This document shows, piece by piece, positions 1 to 7,567 of a DNA stretch of 13,845 nucleotides. The notes under the pieces are model-generated. The model was not told where the DNA came from. It did not search any database and was given only the letters and a program-made list of their open reading frames with translations. The stretch is from assembly GCA_015487405.1 (NCBI GenBank), contig WFPV01000219.1:1-13845 (forward strand). Reading direction: 5' to 3'. The stretch is from Aquifex sp. (GTDB lineage: Bacteria; Aquificota; Aquificia; Aquificales; Aquificaceae). The position numbers were made by a program, and so were the translations under genes. Within the stretch, counting starts at the first letter, position 1. Every line of letters begins with the position of its first letter.

Positions 1-737
1 ACATTGAAGTGGAGTTCCTTTTCCTCTAAAACCTCCCCCGTTTCGGTGCTTATCCTTCTCATTAAGACCTCTTCCTTTGAGTAAATCTCGTATACGTTGA
101 AGCTGGGATGGTCCCTTCCCTTTAGCCGTCTTGTGGTTGCGGTTCCGGAGGTTATGTAGTAGGTTCTGTCCACCTTCCAGGTCCAGGCTTTATGTCTGTG
201 TCCCGTTAGAACCATGTTTATACCGAGCTCTCTGACAACTACCATAAAGTCTCCCGCATCAAGTAGGATGTCTATCTCCCTTCCCGTGCCGGGGATTGAG
301 AGAACGTGGTGGTGGAGAACGACTATTTTGAGCTTGTTCTCTATCTTTGAGAAGAAATCCCTCATCACCTCGTATCCCTGTCTTCCTACGTGTCCTTCCT
401 GGAGGTCTGGCTGGGTGGAGTCCAGTCCGAGAACGGCGATGAGGTCGTTCTCAAAGGTGGGATGACGTGTTCCGAAGAACTCTTCAAAGAGAACGTATCC
501 CTCGTTTCTCATATCGTGATTTCCGGGAACGACGAGGGTGTGTTTTGCTTCAAAGTTTTGAAGGTATTTTAGAGCTCTTTCGTATTCGGGGAGGTATCCG
601 TAATCGGTGAGGTCTCCAGCGACTACGAGGAGGTCGGGGTTTTCTTTGTTTACGAGCTTTATGAGATTTTCTCCGAGCTTTTTGTCATACCACTCACACT
701 CTACGTGGAGGTCCGAGACCTGAACAAGTTTGAACAT
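1..737 (-). CDS. Calcineurin-like metallophosphoesterase (3' end outside window)
   Basis: This is a predicted two-metal phosphoesterase of the calcineurin-like superfamily (class III/CpdA-like), probably cytosolic because no signal peptide is seen. The translated minus strand gives about 245 residues before the window edge. All family metal-binding blocks are present in order: SDLHVE (D9, H11), AGDLTDYG (D42), GNHD (N73-H75), LHHH (H142-H144) and GHRH (H180, H182). The ATG lies at 735-737, because the SDLH block sits, as usual, a few residues after the start. No clear Shine-Dalgarno precedes it. It follows the dnaK stop by 66 bp in the same direction with no hairpin between, so read-through from dnaK is likely. 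The natural substrate (cyclic nucleotide, nucleotide or phosphoprotein) cannot be told from sequence. The C-terminus is missing at the window edge. Confidence 0.88.
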   Translation of the reverse strand, partial: MFKLVQVSDLHVECEWYDKKLGENLIKLVNKENPDLLVVAGDLTDYGYLPEYERALKYLQNFEAKHTLVVPGNHDMRNEGYVLFEEFFGTRHPTFENDLIAVLGLDSTQPDLQEGHVGRQGYEVMRDFFSKIENKLKIVVLHHHVLSIPGTGREIDILLDAGDFMVVVRELGINMVLTGHRHKAWTWKVDRTYYITSGTATTRRLKGRDHPSFNVYEIYSKEEVLMRRISTETGEVLEEKELHFN

Positions 738-803
738 ATAAAAAAATTTAGGCAACCGCAGGTATTAAAAATAAAAAAGAATTTAAGGGAGGGAAAAGGA
801 GAA

Positions 804-2699
804 TTAATCAACGGGTTTGGCTTCTACTTCTCCCTCTCCGCCTTCGTCCTTCTTTTGGGTTCCGGTTCCTTTTCCAGCCTCTCCGTAAATGGCTGTTCCT
901 ATCCTTTGGGAGAGACTCATTATTCTGTCGGTCATGTTCTTGACTTGGTCAATATCTGTTGCGGTTTCTATAACTTTCTTTGCTTCTTCAACGAGTTTTT
1001 GGGCTTCTTCTTTGAGGTCTGCGGGAATCTTGTCTCCCGCTTCTTTTAAGGTTTTTTCTATTCCGTAGACGAGTTGGTCAAGCTGGTTCTTGGCTTCTAT
1101 GAGTTCCTTCTTCTTCCTGTCTTCTTCAGCGTGCTCTTCAGCTTCTTTGATGATTCTTTCTATTTCTTCGGGGGTTAGTCCGGAGGAGATTTCTACTCTT
1201 ACGGACTGCTCTTTTCCTGTTCCAAGGTCCTTAGCGGTTACGTGGAGTATTCCATCCGCGTCAACGTCAAAGCATACTTCTATCTTGGGCACTCCTCTGG
1301 GTGCGGGAGGTATTCCTGTCAGGTAGAACTTGGCGAGGGACTTGTTGTCCTTTGCGAGAGGTCTTTCTCCTTGAAGAACGTGAATTTCTACCTCGGTCTG
1401 GTTGTCGTGAGCAGTGGTGAAGACTTCACACTTCCTTACGGGTATGGGGGTGTTTCTGGGTATAAGGACGGTCATCACTCCTCCGTAGGTTTCTACTCCG
1501 AGGGATAGAGGTATTACGTCAACGAGAACGATTTCTTTGACTTCTCCCGCGAGAACTCCCGCCTGAATTGCCGCTCCCATCGCTACGACTTCGTCGGGGT
1601 TGAGTCCCTTGTGAGGTTCCTTTCCGAAGAACTCTTTAATTCTTTGTTGGACGAGGGGTATTCTGGTGGAACCTCCTACGAGGACGACTTCGTCTATGTC
1701 GGAGGGTTTTAGTTTTGCATCTTCAAGGGCTTGCTTTACTATGTCTATGGTTCTGTCAACGATGTCTTTTATCATTTCTTCAAGTCTTGCTCTGGTGAGC
1801 TTCTTCTGGAGGTGGAGGGGCTGGTTGGTGTTGGGGTCTATGGTTATGAAGGGTAGGTTAATCTCGGTCTCCATCTTGAAGGAGAGCTCTTTCTTTGCTT
1901 GCTCTGCGGCTTCTTTGAGTCTCTGGAGTGCGGTTCTGTCGTTCCTGAGGTCTATTCCGGTCTCCTTCTTGAACTCTTCTATGAGCCAGTCCATTATCCT
2001 TTCGTCTATGTTCGCTCCTCCGAGGTGGGTGTCTCCCGCGGTAGCTTTGACTTCTATAACTCCTTCTCCACCTTCCAGGATAGATACGTCAAAGGTTCCT
2101 CCACCAAAGTCGTAAACCAGTATCCTGACGTCTTCCTTCTTGTGGAGTCCGTAAGCCATTGCCGCTGCGGTGGGCTCGTTTAAGATTCTGACTACTTCCA
2201 ATCCCGCTATCTTTCCTGCGTCCTTTGTTGCTTGTCTTTGTCTTTCGTTGAAGTACGCGGGAACGGTTATTACCGCTTTCTTGACGGGCTCTCCGAGGAA
2301 GGCTTCAGCCGCTTCCTTGAGTTTTCTTAGGATGTGTGCTCCTACCTCTTCGGGTCTTACTTTCTTTCCTGCGTTGGGGATATCAAAGACCGCGTCTCCT
2401 TTTTCGTCGGGAACGACCTTGTAGGATACTCTCTTTGCTTCGTCCTTTACTTCGTCAAACTTCCTTCCGATGAAACGCTTGCTTTCGTATACGGTGTTTT
2501 CGGGGTCAAGGACTGCCCTTCTCTTTGCGGGCTCTCCTACGAGTATCTCTTTTTCTTTCGTCCAGGATACTACGGAGGGAGTTATTCTCGCACCTTCCTG
2601 GTTTTGAATTACTACCGCCTCATCCCCCATCATTACGGATACGACGGAGTTGGTGGTTCCGAGGTCTATTCCAATTATCTTTTCCTTCTTTTGAGCCAT
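804..2699 (-). CDS. dnaK: Molecular chaperone DnaK (Hsp70)
   Basis: This is the ATP-dependent Hsp70 chaperone that, with DnaJ and GrpE, binds exposed hydrophobic segments of client proteins in the cytosol. The 631 residues match the usual length of about 610-640. The nucleotide-binding domain (about 1-390) shows the phosphate-1 loop IGIDLGTTNS (9-18), the phosphate-2 block VYDFGGGTFDVS, and NEPTAAAMAYG. The interdomain linker reads VLVDVIPLSLGVE. The substrate-binding beta domain and a charged helical lid follow. The tail is Gly/Glu-rich and ends AKPVD. The ATG is preceded by a near-perfect AGGAGG 7 nt upstream and by a consensus promoter. Neither dnaJ nor grpE lies beside it; a phosphoesterase gene follows instead. 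No CIRCE operator is visible upstream, so heat control by HrcA is not supported here. Confidence 0.99.
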   Translation of the reverse strand: MAQKKEKIIGIDLGTTNSVVSVMMGDEAVVIQNQEGARITPSVVSWTKEKEILVGEPAKRRAVLDPENTVYESKRFIGRKFDEVKDEAKRVSYKVVPDEKGDAVFDIPNAGKKVRPEEVGAHILRKLKEAAEAFLGEPVKKAVITVPAYFNERQRQATKDAGKIAGLEVVRILNEPTAAAMAYGLHKKEDVRILVYDFGGGTFDVSILEGGEGVIEVKATAGDTHLGGANIDERIMDWLIEEFKKETGIDLRNDRTALQRLKEAAEQAKKELSFKMETEINLPFITIDPNTNQPLHLQKKLTRARLEEMIKDIVDRTIDIVKQALEDAKLKPSDIDEVVLVGGSTRIPLVQQRIKEFFGKEPHKGLNPDEVVAMGAAIQAGVLAGEVKEIVLVDVIPLSLGVETYGGVMTVLIPRNTPIPVRKCEVFTTAHDNQTEVEIHVLQGERPLAKDNKSLAKFYLTGIPPAPRGVPKIEVCFDVDADGILHVTAKDLGTGKEQSVRVEISSGLTPEEIERIIKEAEEHAEEDRKKKELIEAKNQLDQLVYGIEKTLKEAGDKIPADLKEEAQKLVEEAKKVIETATDIDQVKNMTDRIMSLSQRIGTAIYGEAGKGTGTQKKDEGGEGEVEAKPVD

Positions 2700-2706
2700 T
2701 TTAATA

Positions 2707-2712
2707 CCTCCT
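2707..2712 (-). promoter_or_regulatory. Shine-Dalgarno of dnaK
   Basis: On the minus strand this reads AGGAGG, 7 nt before the dnaK ATG. It fixes the start codon and predicts efficient initiation, unlike several genes in this window that show no Shine-Dalgarno. Confidence 0.85.
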
Positions 2713-2738
2713 GATTGCAGATTTTCTTCTTTTTAAGA

Positions 2739-2767
2739 ATTATAGAAATTTAGCGAGTTTTTGTCAA
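2739..2767 (-). promoter_or_regulatory. Consensus sigma-70 promoter of dnaK
   Basis: Read on the minus strand: TTGACA (2762-2767), a 17-nt spacer, then TATAAT (2739-2744). Both hexamers are exact consensus at the optimal spacing. Upstream sequence is A/T-rich, as in an UP element. The expected transcription start is near 2732, giving a leader of about 30 nt that carries the AGGAGG. The promoter lies between the fliM terminator and dnaK, so dnaK starts its own transcript. Confidence 0.88.
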
Positions 2768-2785
2768 GTTTTATTAAATGGGATT

Positions 2786-2817
2786 TATTAAGTCAAAATA
2801 CCGCCGAAGGCGGTCCC
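2786..2817 (-). terminator. Rho-independent terminator after fliM
   Basis: ACCGCC (2800-2805) pairs with GGCGGT (2809-2814). On the minus strand the loop is UUC closed by C-G, which includes the very stable C(UUCG)G tetraloop. Downstream on the minus strand is ATTTTGACTTAA, a modest U-rich tail. It sits 25 bp after the fliM stop and upstream of the dnaK promoter, as expected for the end of the pheA-to-fliM run. Confidence 0.72.
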
Positions 2818-2839
2818 TAAAATCAAAAAGGAAGAAAAT

Positions 2840-3751
2840 TTAAAGGATTTTGGTTATCTTTACAGCTCTTTTCCCGTTTAGCTCTCCAAGTGTTCCCCTG
2901 AACTTGGGAGTTTTTCCGATGAAGAGCTCCACGTTTTCGTCGGTAAGGGGTTTTAAAAGGAGGGTGTTCTCCTTTTCCACTGAGAGAAGTCTTTTGAGGA
3001 TTTGTTTGTCTCTGTAAATTATGGCTTCCACGGTTATGGGGATGGATAAGACTACTTGTAGGAGTTTATCTTGTTCTTTTGGGTCAAGCTTTGGGATGGA
3101 GAGGGTTTCCCTCAGGCTTTTTAGGAGGTATAGGGGAAAGAGGAGGGTCAGGTTTCCTTTCTCTTCGCCGAGGGTGAGGGTTATTAGAACCGTGTAATAC
3201 TCGTCGTCCAGGTCAAGGTCTATTATGGTGTCCTTTACGGTGTAGTTTTCCACTTGTATTTCAACGAGTTCTTCCCATAGCTCTTTAAAGGTTTTTCCGA
3301 CCTGGTTGAAGATTTTCTGGAGTATGGTGAGCTCTAAACGGGAGAAGGGTTTCCCTTCAAGCTCGGCGGGCTGTCCCCCGAGGGTGAGGCTTATGAGCTT
3401 GTAAGCGGTGGAAGAGTCCGTGAGGATGTAGATACTGCCTTCCGTGCCGATTTTGAGCTCCAGGAGAAGGAGAGGGGGCTTTAGCTGGGCAAAGACCTGG
3501 GAACCTCTCTTTATATCTTTCTCTTTTATTTCTACGGACTCTAAGGCTATTACCTGGGTCTTTAGACTTTCGCGGAGTCTCTTCCTGAACTCCTCTAAGA
3601 ACTGGTCAAGTCTGACATAACGGTGGGGGTCTATCTTTTCTAATCGGGAAAAATCAAAAGGTTTTACGCCTTCGGCGTGTTCTTCCTTTTTCCTTTCTAA
3701 GGTGTCCATCAAGAGCTCAAGCTCTTCTTTGGAAAGGAGCTCCTCTCCCAT
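2840..3751 (-). CDS. fliM: Flagellar motor switch protein FliM
   Basis: This is the FliM subunit of the cytoplasmic C-ring (with FliG and FliN), which sets the rotation sense of the flagellar motor. Its 303 residues are slightly short for the family (about 330). The N-terminus LLSKEELELLMDTL (5-18) resembles the CheY-P-binding peptide of FliM (LSQEEIDALL in other species). PFDFSRLEKI (31-40) corresponds to the FliM Y/FDF-R-P segment that opens the CheC-like middle domain. The C-terminal 75 or so residues match the SpoA/FliN-like fold, with VVLSIPITVEAII and a Gly-Lys-Arg-rich end. The ATG overlaps the stop of the upstream SDR gene by 1 nt (TAATG), so translation is probably coupled. It is the last gene of its run, with no other flagellar gene in view. 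Confidence 0.9.
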   Translation of the reverse strand: MGEELLSKEELELLMDTLERKKEEHAEGVKPFDFSRLEKIDPHRYVRLDQFLEEFRKRLRESLKTQVIALESVEIKEKDIKRGSQVFAQLKPPLLLLELKIGTEGSIYILTDSSTAYKLISLTLGGQPAELEGKPFSRLELTILQKIFNQVGKTFKELWEELVEIQVENYTVKDTIIDLDLDDEYYTVLITLTLGEEKGNLTLLFPLYLLKSLRETLSIPKLDPKEQDKLLQVVLSIPITVEAIIYRDKQILKRLLSVEKENTLLLKPLTDENVELFIGKTPKFRGTLGELNGKRAVKITKIL

Positions 3752-4476
3752 TAGACTACTCCGTATCTCTTAATGTATTCCTCGTATTCGGGAAAGTCCC
3801 TAACGTCTACAAAAGAACCGGTTTCCAGCTCTCTTAGCTTCGGAAGTATCTCAAATATGAAGCGTGCGGCGTGCTCGGGCAGGAGCTTAGGAGCGTTCTT
3901 TATACGGGTGATTGAAGGGAACTTCTTTTCATCGTTCCTCATCACCTCTTCAAGCATGGGAGTGAGAACGAGTCCGGGAGCGAGTGCAACCATATGGGTC
4001 TCGGGAAGCTCCCAGGAGTAGAGCTTTACAAGGCAGTTCAATCCCGCCTTTGAGAGGGAGTAGGCGTTCCAGCCGCGGTTACAGTTCCTCGCCGCTCCCG
4101 AGGAGATTGCGATTAGCTGTTCTACTTTTATTCCGTAGTCCATAAAAAAGTCTATTATTACTTTGTTGGACCATAGGTTTATCCTCATAACCTCTTCAAT
4201 CTCGGCGAGGGATATCTCGTGCATATCTTTCATTTCTCCCAAGACTCCGGCGTTCAGGATGGCGAGGTTGAGCTCCTTTATATCTTTTAAGAGTTTATGA
4301 AGGCAGAAGTAGATACCTTCGGTCCTTTTTAGGTCACAAGGCTGGAAGTGAATCTTTCCCTTGAGTTTTTCGGGCAATTGTCTGCTCAAGGCATAGACTT
4401 CATAATTCCTCTTTAGAGCCTCCTCAACGAGAGCCTTTCCCAGTCCCGAACCTATTCCCGTTATAAAGAGCCTCAT
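3751..4476 (-). CDS. SDR-family NAD(P)-dependent oxidoreductase
   Basis: This is a short-chain dehydrogenase/reductase of 241 residues, the normal size of a classical SDR. The Rossmann cofactor loop is TGIGSGLG (6-13), NAG lies at 75-77, and the catalytic tetrad is N100, S126, Y139 and K143 (Y-S-L-S-K). The cofactor-proximal motif APGLVLTPM follows the active site. The substrate is not predictable. The gene overlaps both neighbours: its ATG shares an ATGA with the stop of the upstream lipoprotein, and its stop shares 1 nt with the fliM start. It is therefore almost certainly co-transcribed with genes of unrelated function. A 3-ketoacyl-ACP reductase is less likely, because fatty-acid neighbours are absent and the end (EYEEYIKRYGVV) is not typical. 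Confidence 0.85.
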   Translation of the reverse strand: MRLFITGIGSGLGKALVEEALKRNYEVYALSRQLPEKLKGKIHFQPCDLKRTEGIYFCLHKLLKDIKELNLAILNAGVLGEMKDMHEISLAEIEEVMRINLWSNKVIIDFFMDYGIKVEQLIAISSGAARNCNRGWNAYSLSKAGLNCLVKLYSWELPETHMVALAPGLVLTPMLEEVMRNDEKKFPSITRIKNAPKLLPEHAARFIFEILPKLRELETGSFVDVRDFPEYEEYIKRYGVV

Positions 4477-4952
4477 GTCTTTTTATTTTGTTCCTGTTTT
4501 TCTTGAGTTTTGAAGACCTCGTTTATGATAATCTTCACGTTTTCCTCGCCGGCTTTTGCGTTGGCAACTCCGTAGAGGTCTCCGTTCTTAAAGCCTGCGG
4601 TTGGCTCCTTACTGAGCCTCGCCATTATTATCAGGTCTCCCTCTATGAACTCCTCGGGATTTATCTTGTGCTTTCCGGTAATCACGAACCTGTAGGGAAA
4701 TTCTGGGTTCTTCACTCTTAGAACCGCCACCGGTCTTGGACTCTGGGATTGAACCTTTCTGACGGATATTATCAGGAACTTATCTCCCTTCGGAACTTTG
4801 TCTTTGAGCTTCGGGTCAATCTCAACAACTCCCTTGACGAACTGCTTTTTATACTTTTCAAGAATTTTTTGACCTTCCGGTGTTTTATACTTCTGGGGTA
4901 TGTCCTGACAGGCTACGAGAGTAAAAAGCAAAAGGAGAAAAATTTTTTTCAT
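4473..4952 (-). CDS. Lipoprotein resembling the C-terminal domain of CcmI/CycH
   Basis: This is a 159-residue predicted lipoprotein. The N-terminus MKKIFLLLLFTLVACQ has a short Lys start, a hydrophobic core and the lipobox LVAC (Cys15). The mature part (about 38-150) resembles the periplasmic C-terminal domain of cytochrome c maturation factor CcmI/CycH: VKGVVEIDPKLKDKVPKGDK, then a strand ending RPVAVLRVKNPEFPYRF, then INPEEFIEGDLIIMARLSK and GDLYG. In CcmI this domain binds apocytochrome c. I infer a related periplasmic chaperone role, but the membrane and TPR parts of CcmI are absent. It starts 34 bp after the pheA stop without an obvious Shine-Dalgarno and overlaps the next gene by 4 nt (ATGA). 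The Lys/Gln-rich tail (KTQEKQEQNKKT) is probably disordered. Confidence 0.75.
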   Translation of the reverse strand: MKKIFLLLLFTLVACQDIPQKYKTPEGQKILEKYKKQFVKGVVEIDPKLKDKVPKGDKFLIISVRKVQSQSPRPVAVLRVKNPEFPYRFVITGKHKINPEEFIEGDLIIMARLSKEPTAGFKNGDLYGVANAKAGEENVKIIINEVFKTQEKQEQNKKT

Positions 4953-4986
4953 AGTAGTAATAGATTAATAAACTTTTAAGAAACTT

Positions 4987-6084
4987 TTATCCCTCACTTT
5001 TCAAGGCTTTCGGGTATGAGCCTAAAACCTTTACAAACTGTGTTTTTTCCTTTAATTCCTCCAGGGCATTTTTTACCTTTTCCTCCTTCCTGTGTCCCTC
5101 CAGGTCCACAAAGAACACGTAGTCCCAGGCCTTCTTCTTGGAAGGTCTGCTTTCTATCTTAGTAAGGTTAATATTGTGCTTATAAAAAACCTCTAAAGCC
5201 TTATATAATGCTCCGGGCTCATCCTTCACACCGAAGATAAGACTCGTTTTGTCCTTACCGGTAGGTTCTAAATCTTTCTTAGATATAACTAAAAATCTCG
5301 TAAAGTTATCCCCAGAGTCCTGAATATTTCTCGCGAGGATGTTGAGGTGGTAAGTGTACGCCGCAACCTCGGAAGCTATAGCTCCTGCCTTTTCGTCCTC
5401 TAAGGCTATCTCACAGGCTTTTGCGGTGCTCTCAACCTCTATCAATTGAACGTTCGGTAAATTCTTCTCAAGCCAGCTTCTTGACTGAGCCAAAGCCATT
5501 TTATGGGAGAAAACTTTTTCTATATTTTCGGGTGTGTCCGAAGAGGAAAGCAGGTGAAGTGCAATAGGAATAACTATCTCACCGGAAATCTTCACATCAC
5601 TCTCAAGAAACATATCCAAGGTGTAGTTAACCACTCCTTCTATCGTGTTCTCAACGGGAACGACCCCGTAATCTGCCCTCTGCGTTTCAACCTCTACAAA
5701 GACATCCCTTATCGTGCTGCAGGCGTTATATTGGGCAGAGAATCCAAAAAACTCCAAAGCCGCCTGATGAGTGAAAGTAGCCTTAGGACCCAAGTAAGCT
5801 ATCCTGAGTTTCTTCTCTAAAGATAAACAGGCGGAGATAATTTCCCTATAGATATGAATTAACGCCTCGCTTGGAAAGACCTCTCCATATTTTTCTTTAT
5901 TTAGCTTTAGTATCTTTTCAAAAATTTGACGTTCCCTTTCGGGAACGTGGATAGGGAGGTTCAATTTCGTCTTTATTTCGCCTATTCTCTTTGCAAGCTT
6001 AGCCCTTTCGTTTAAGAGCCGTAGGATTTCTTCGTCTATTTTATCTATCTCTTGCCTTAGAGCCTTTAACTCATCTCCTTGCAT
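4987..6084 (-). CDS. pheA: Bifunctional chorismate mutase / prephenate dehydratase
   Basis: This cytosolic P-protein converts chorismate to prephenate and then to phenylpyruvate, the committed branch of phenylalanine synthesis. The AroQ-type mutase occupies about 1-90 (ATG numbering), with LRQEID, R10, R27, K38 and PERER near 49-53. The dehydratase occupies about 94-270, with YLGPKATFTHQAA, VPVENTIEG and the catalytic TRF at 262-264 in DNFTRFLVIS. The ACT domain (about 281-365) has the GALYKAL and ESRP (311-314) motifs used for phenylalanine feedback binding. The length is normal. An in-frame TTG at 6085-6087 directly precedes the ATG at 6082-6084; neither has a clear Shine-Dalgarno, and I prefer ATG. 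It is divergent from rplT, 62-65 bp away, and heads a run with the lipoprotein, SDR and fliM genes. Confidence 0.96.
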   Translation of the reverse strand: MQGDELKALRQEIDKIDEEILRLLNERAKLAKRIGEIKTKLNLPIHVPERERQIFEKILKLNKEKYGEVFPSEALIHIYREIISACLSLEKKLRIAYLGPKATFTHQAALEFFGFSAQYNACSTIRDVFVEVETQRADYGVVPVENTIEGVVNYTLDMFLESDVKISGEIVIPIALHLLSSSDTPENIEKVFSHKMALAQSRSWLEKNLPNVQLIEVESTAKACEIALEDEKAGAIASEVAAYTYHLNILARNIQDSGDNFTRFLVISKKDLEPTGKDKTSLIFGVKDEPGALYKALEVFYKHNINLTKIESRPSKKKAWDYVFFVDLEGHRKEEKVKNALEELKEKTQFVKVLGSYPKALKSEG

Positions 6085-6111
6085 CAACTACTTAAATTTA
6101 TCACAGCTTTG

Positions 6112-6120
6112 TGGTAGAAT
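6112..6120 (+). promoter_or_regulatory. Probable extended -10 promoter of rplT-pheS
   Basis: TGG followed by TAGAAT (6115-6120) forms an extended -10 (TG-N-TAGAAT), with only a poor -35 candidate (CTTAAA at 6091-6096). The start would be near 6127, giving a leader of about 20-25 nt. That is too short to hold an L20-type autoregulatory structure. Confidence 0.5.
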
Positions 6121-6136
6121 ACTTTCTTCCGTAAAA

Positions 6137-6142
6137 AGGAGG
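6137..6142 (+). promoter_or_regulatory. Shine-Dalgarno of rplT
   Basis: AGGAGG lies 7 nt before the rplT ATG at 6150 and fixes that start. Confidence 0.85.
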
Positions 6143-6149
6143 CAAGCGA

Positions 6150-6506
6150 ATGAGAGTAAAGGGACCCTCTTCGAGGAGAAAAAAGAAAAAGATTCTCAAA
6201 CTCGCGAAAGGTTACAGAGGACAGCGTAGCCGTTCCTACAGGAGGGCTAAAGAAGCCGTAATGAGAGCCCTCTACTACCAGTATAGGGACAGAAAACTTA
6301 GAAAGAGAGAGTTCAGAAGATTATGGATTGCGAGAATAAACGCTGCGGTAAGATCTTACGGACTCAACTACAGCACCTTTATACACGGACTCAATAAAGC
6401 AGGAATAAATCTAAACAGAAAGATTCTCGCGGATATGGCGGTCAGAGACCCCCAAGCTTTTGAGCAAATCGTAAACAAGGTTAAGGAAGCTCTCCAAGTT
6501 CAGTGA
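6150..6506 (+). CDS. rplT: 50S ribosomal protein L20
   Basis: L20 binds 23S rRNA and is needed for early assembly of the 50S subunit. The protein has 118 residues, the standard length. It shows the strongly basic N-terminal extension (SRRKKKKILKLAKGYRGQRS) and the conserved central block YYQYRDRKLRKREFRRLWI, RINAAVR, YSTFIHGLNKAGI and LNRKILADMAV. In many bacteria it follows infC and rpmI; here neither is present and it opens a two-gene unit with pheS. Its stop TGA overlaps the pheS ATG by 1 nt. Confidence 0.98.
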   Translation: MRVKGPSSRRKKKKILKLAKGYRGQRSRSYRRAKEAVMRALYYQYRDRKLRKREFRRLWIARINAAVRSYGLNYSTFIHGLNKAGINLNRKILADMAVRDPQAFEQIVNKVKEALQVQ

Positions 6507-7522
6507 TGGTGGATTTTGAAAAAATAAAGGAGGAGCTTCGCTCCCTCCTTTCCTCCGTTAAAACCTCTAAAGAACTGCAGGAAATAAGGAGTAAATACTT
6601 AGGAAGCAAGGGAGTCATAAAGGAACTCCTCAAAAAAATAAAGGAAATTCCCCAAGAAGAAAGAAGGGAATTCGGTAAAAAAGTTAATCAATTAAAGGAA
6701 TTTGCAGAGCAATTATTTAAAGAAAAGGAAGAAGAAATAAAAAAGGTGGAGCTTGAAGAAAAGCTAAAGAAAGAGTGGATAGACCTGACAGTTCCCCCAC
6801 CGAAGGTATTAGGTTCACTACATCCAATAACGATAACCTTAGAGAGAATCGTAGAAATCTTCAAAAGCATGGGATTTGAAGTGGAGGAAGGCCCTGAGAT
6901 AGAGCTTGAGGAGTATAACTTTGATATGCTAAATATCCCCAAAGAACACCCTGCTCGGGATATGCAGGACACTTTCTACGTTAATAAGCCCGGATATCTG
7001 CTTAGAACTCACACCTCACCGGTTCAGATTAGAACTATGCTCAAAAAAAAGCCCCCGATTCAGATAATAGCACCCGGAAAGGTCTACAGAAGGGACGACG
7101 ACCCTACTCACTCCCCTATGTTCCATCAGGTTGAGGGACTCGTTGTAAACGAATACGCAAACTTCAGACACATGAAATACGTTATAGAAGAATTCTTAAG
7201 GAAATTCTTTGAAACGGATATGCCCGTTAGATTCAGAACTTCATACTTCCCCTTCACAGAGCCCTCCGCCGAAGTGGATATAGGCTGTGTGATATGCAAG
7301 CAAGAAGGTTGCAGAGTTTGCAAGCACACTGGCTGGTTAGAAGTTATGGGCTGCGGAATGGTTCACCCCCAAGTCCTTGAAAATTGTGGAATAGATACGG
7401 AGTTTTATCAGGGATTTGCTTTCGGTATGGGAGTTGAACGGCTCGCTATGCTCCTCTTTGGTATAGACAACATAAAGCTCTTCTACGAAAATGACCTAAG
7501 ATTTCTTAAACAATTTTTCTAA
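6506..7522 (+). CDS. pheS: Phenylalanyl-tRNA synthetase alpha subunit
   Basis: This is the catalytic alpha subunit of the (alpha-beta)2 class II synthetase that charges tRNA-Phe in the cytosol. With ATG at 6506 it has 338 residues, a normal length. An N-terminal coiled-coil arm (about 1-90) precedes the catalytic domain. Motif 2 is YRRDDDPTHSPMFHQVEG (194-211) and motif 3 is GFAFGMGVERLAML (303-316). Between them lies C261-x2-C264-x4-C269-x2-C272, followed by the family block GWLEVMGCGMVHP. A similar Cys cluster is found in PheS of several bacterial groups and may bind a metal. GTG at 6503 is an alternative start, but ATG gives the TGATG overlap with rplT and fits coupling. pheT is not adjacent. 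Confidence 0.97.
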   Translation: MVDFEKIKEELRSLLSSVKTSKELQEIRSKYLGSKGVIKELLKKIKEIPQEERREFGKKVNQLKEFAEQLFKEKEEEIKKVELEEKLKKEWIDLTVPPPKVLGSLHPITITLERIVEIFKSMGFEVEEGPEIELEEYNFDMLNIPKEHPARDMQDTFYVNKPGYLLRTHTSPVQIRTMLKKKPPIQIIAPGKVYRRDDDPTHSPMFHQVEGLVVNEYANFRHMKYVIEEFLRKFFETDMPVRFRTSYFPFTEPSAEVDIGCVICKQEGCRVCKHTGWLEVMGCGMVHPQVLENCGIDTEFYQGFAFGMGVERLAMLLFGIDNIKLFYENDLRFLKQFF

Positions 7523-7567
7523 ATCTTTAAATACCTCGCTATCGCTCGGTGTTGATTTTGTAAGAAT

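Noticed and set aside
1666..2115. 150-codon plus-strand open frame opposite dnaK, and similar long antisense frames over dnaK and lpdA
   Set aside because: They mirror the strong codon bias of highly conserved genes, giving Ser/Leu-rich low-complexity products without start signals.
2700..2839. Search for a CIRCE operator or heat-shock promoter upstream of dnaK
   Set aside because: Only a weak half-site-like CTCGCTAAA is present on the minus strand with no matching second arm. The promoter is housekeeping type.
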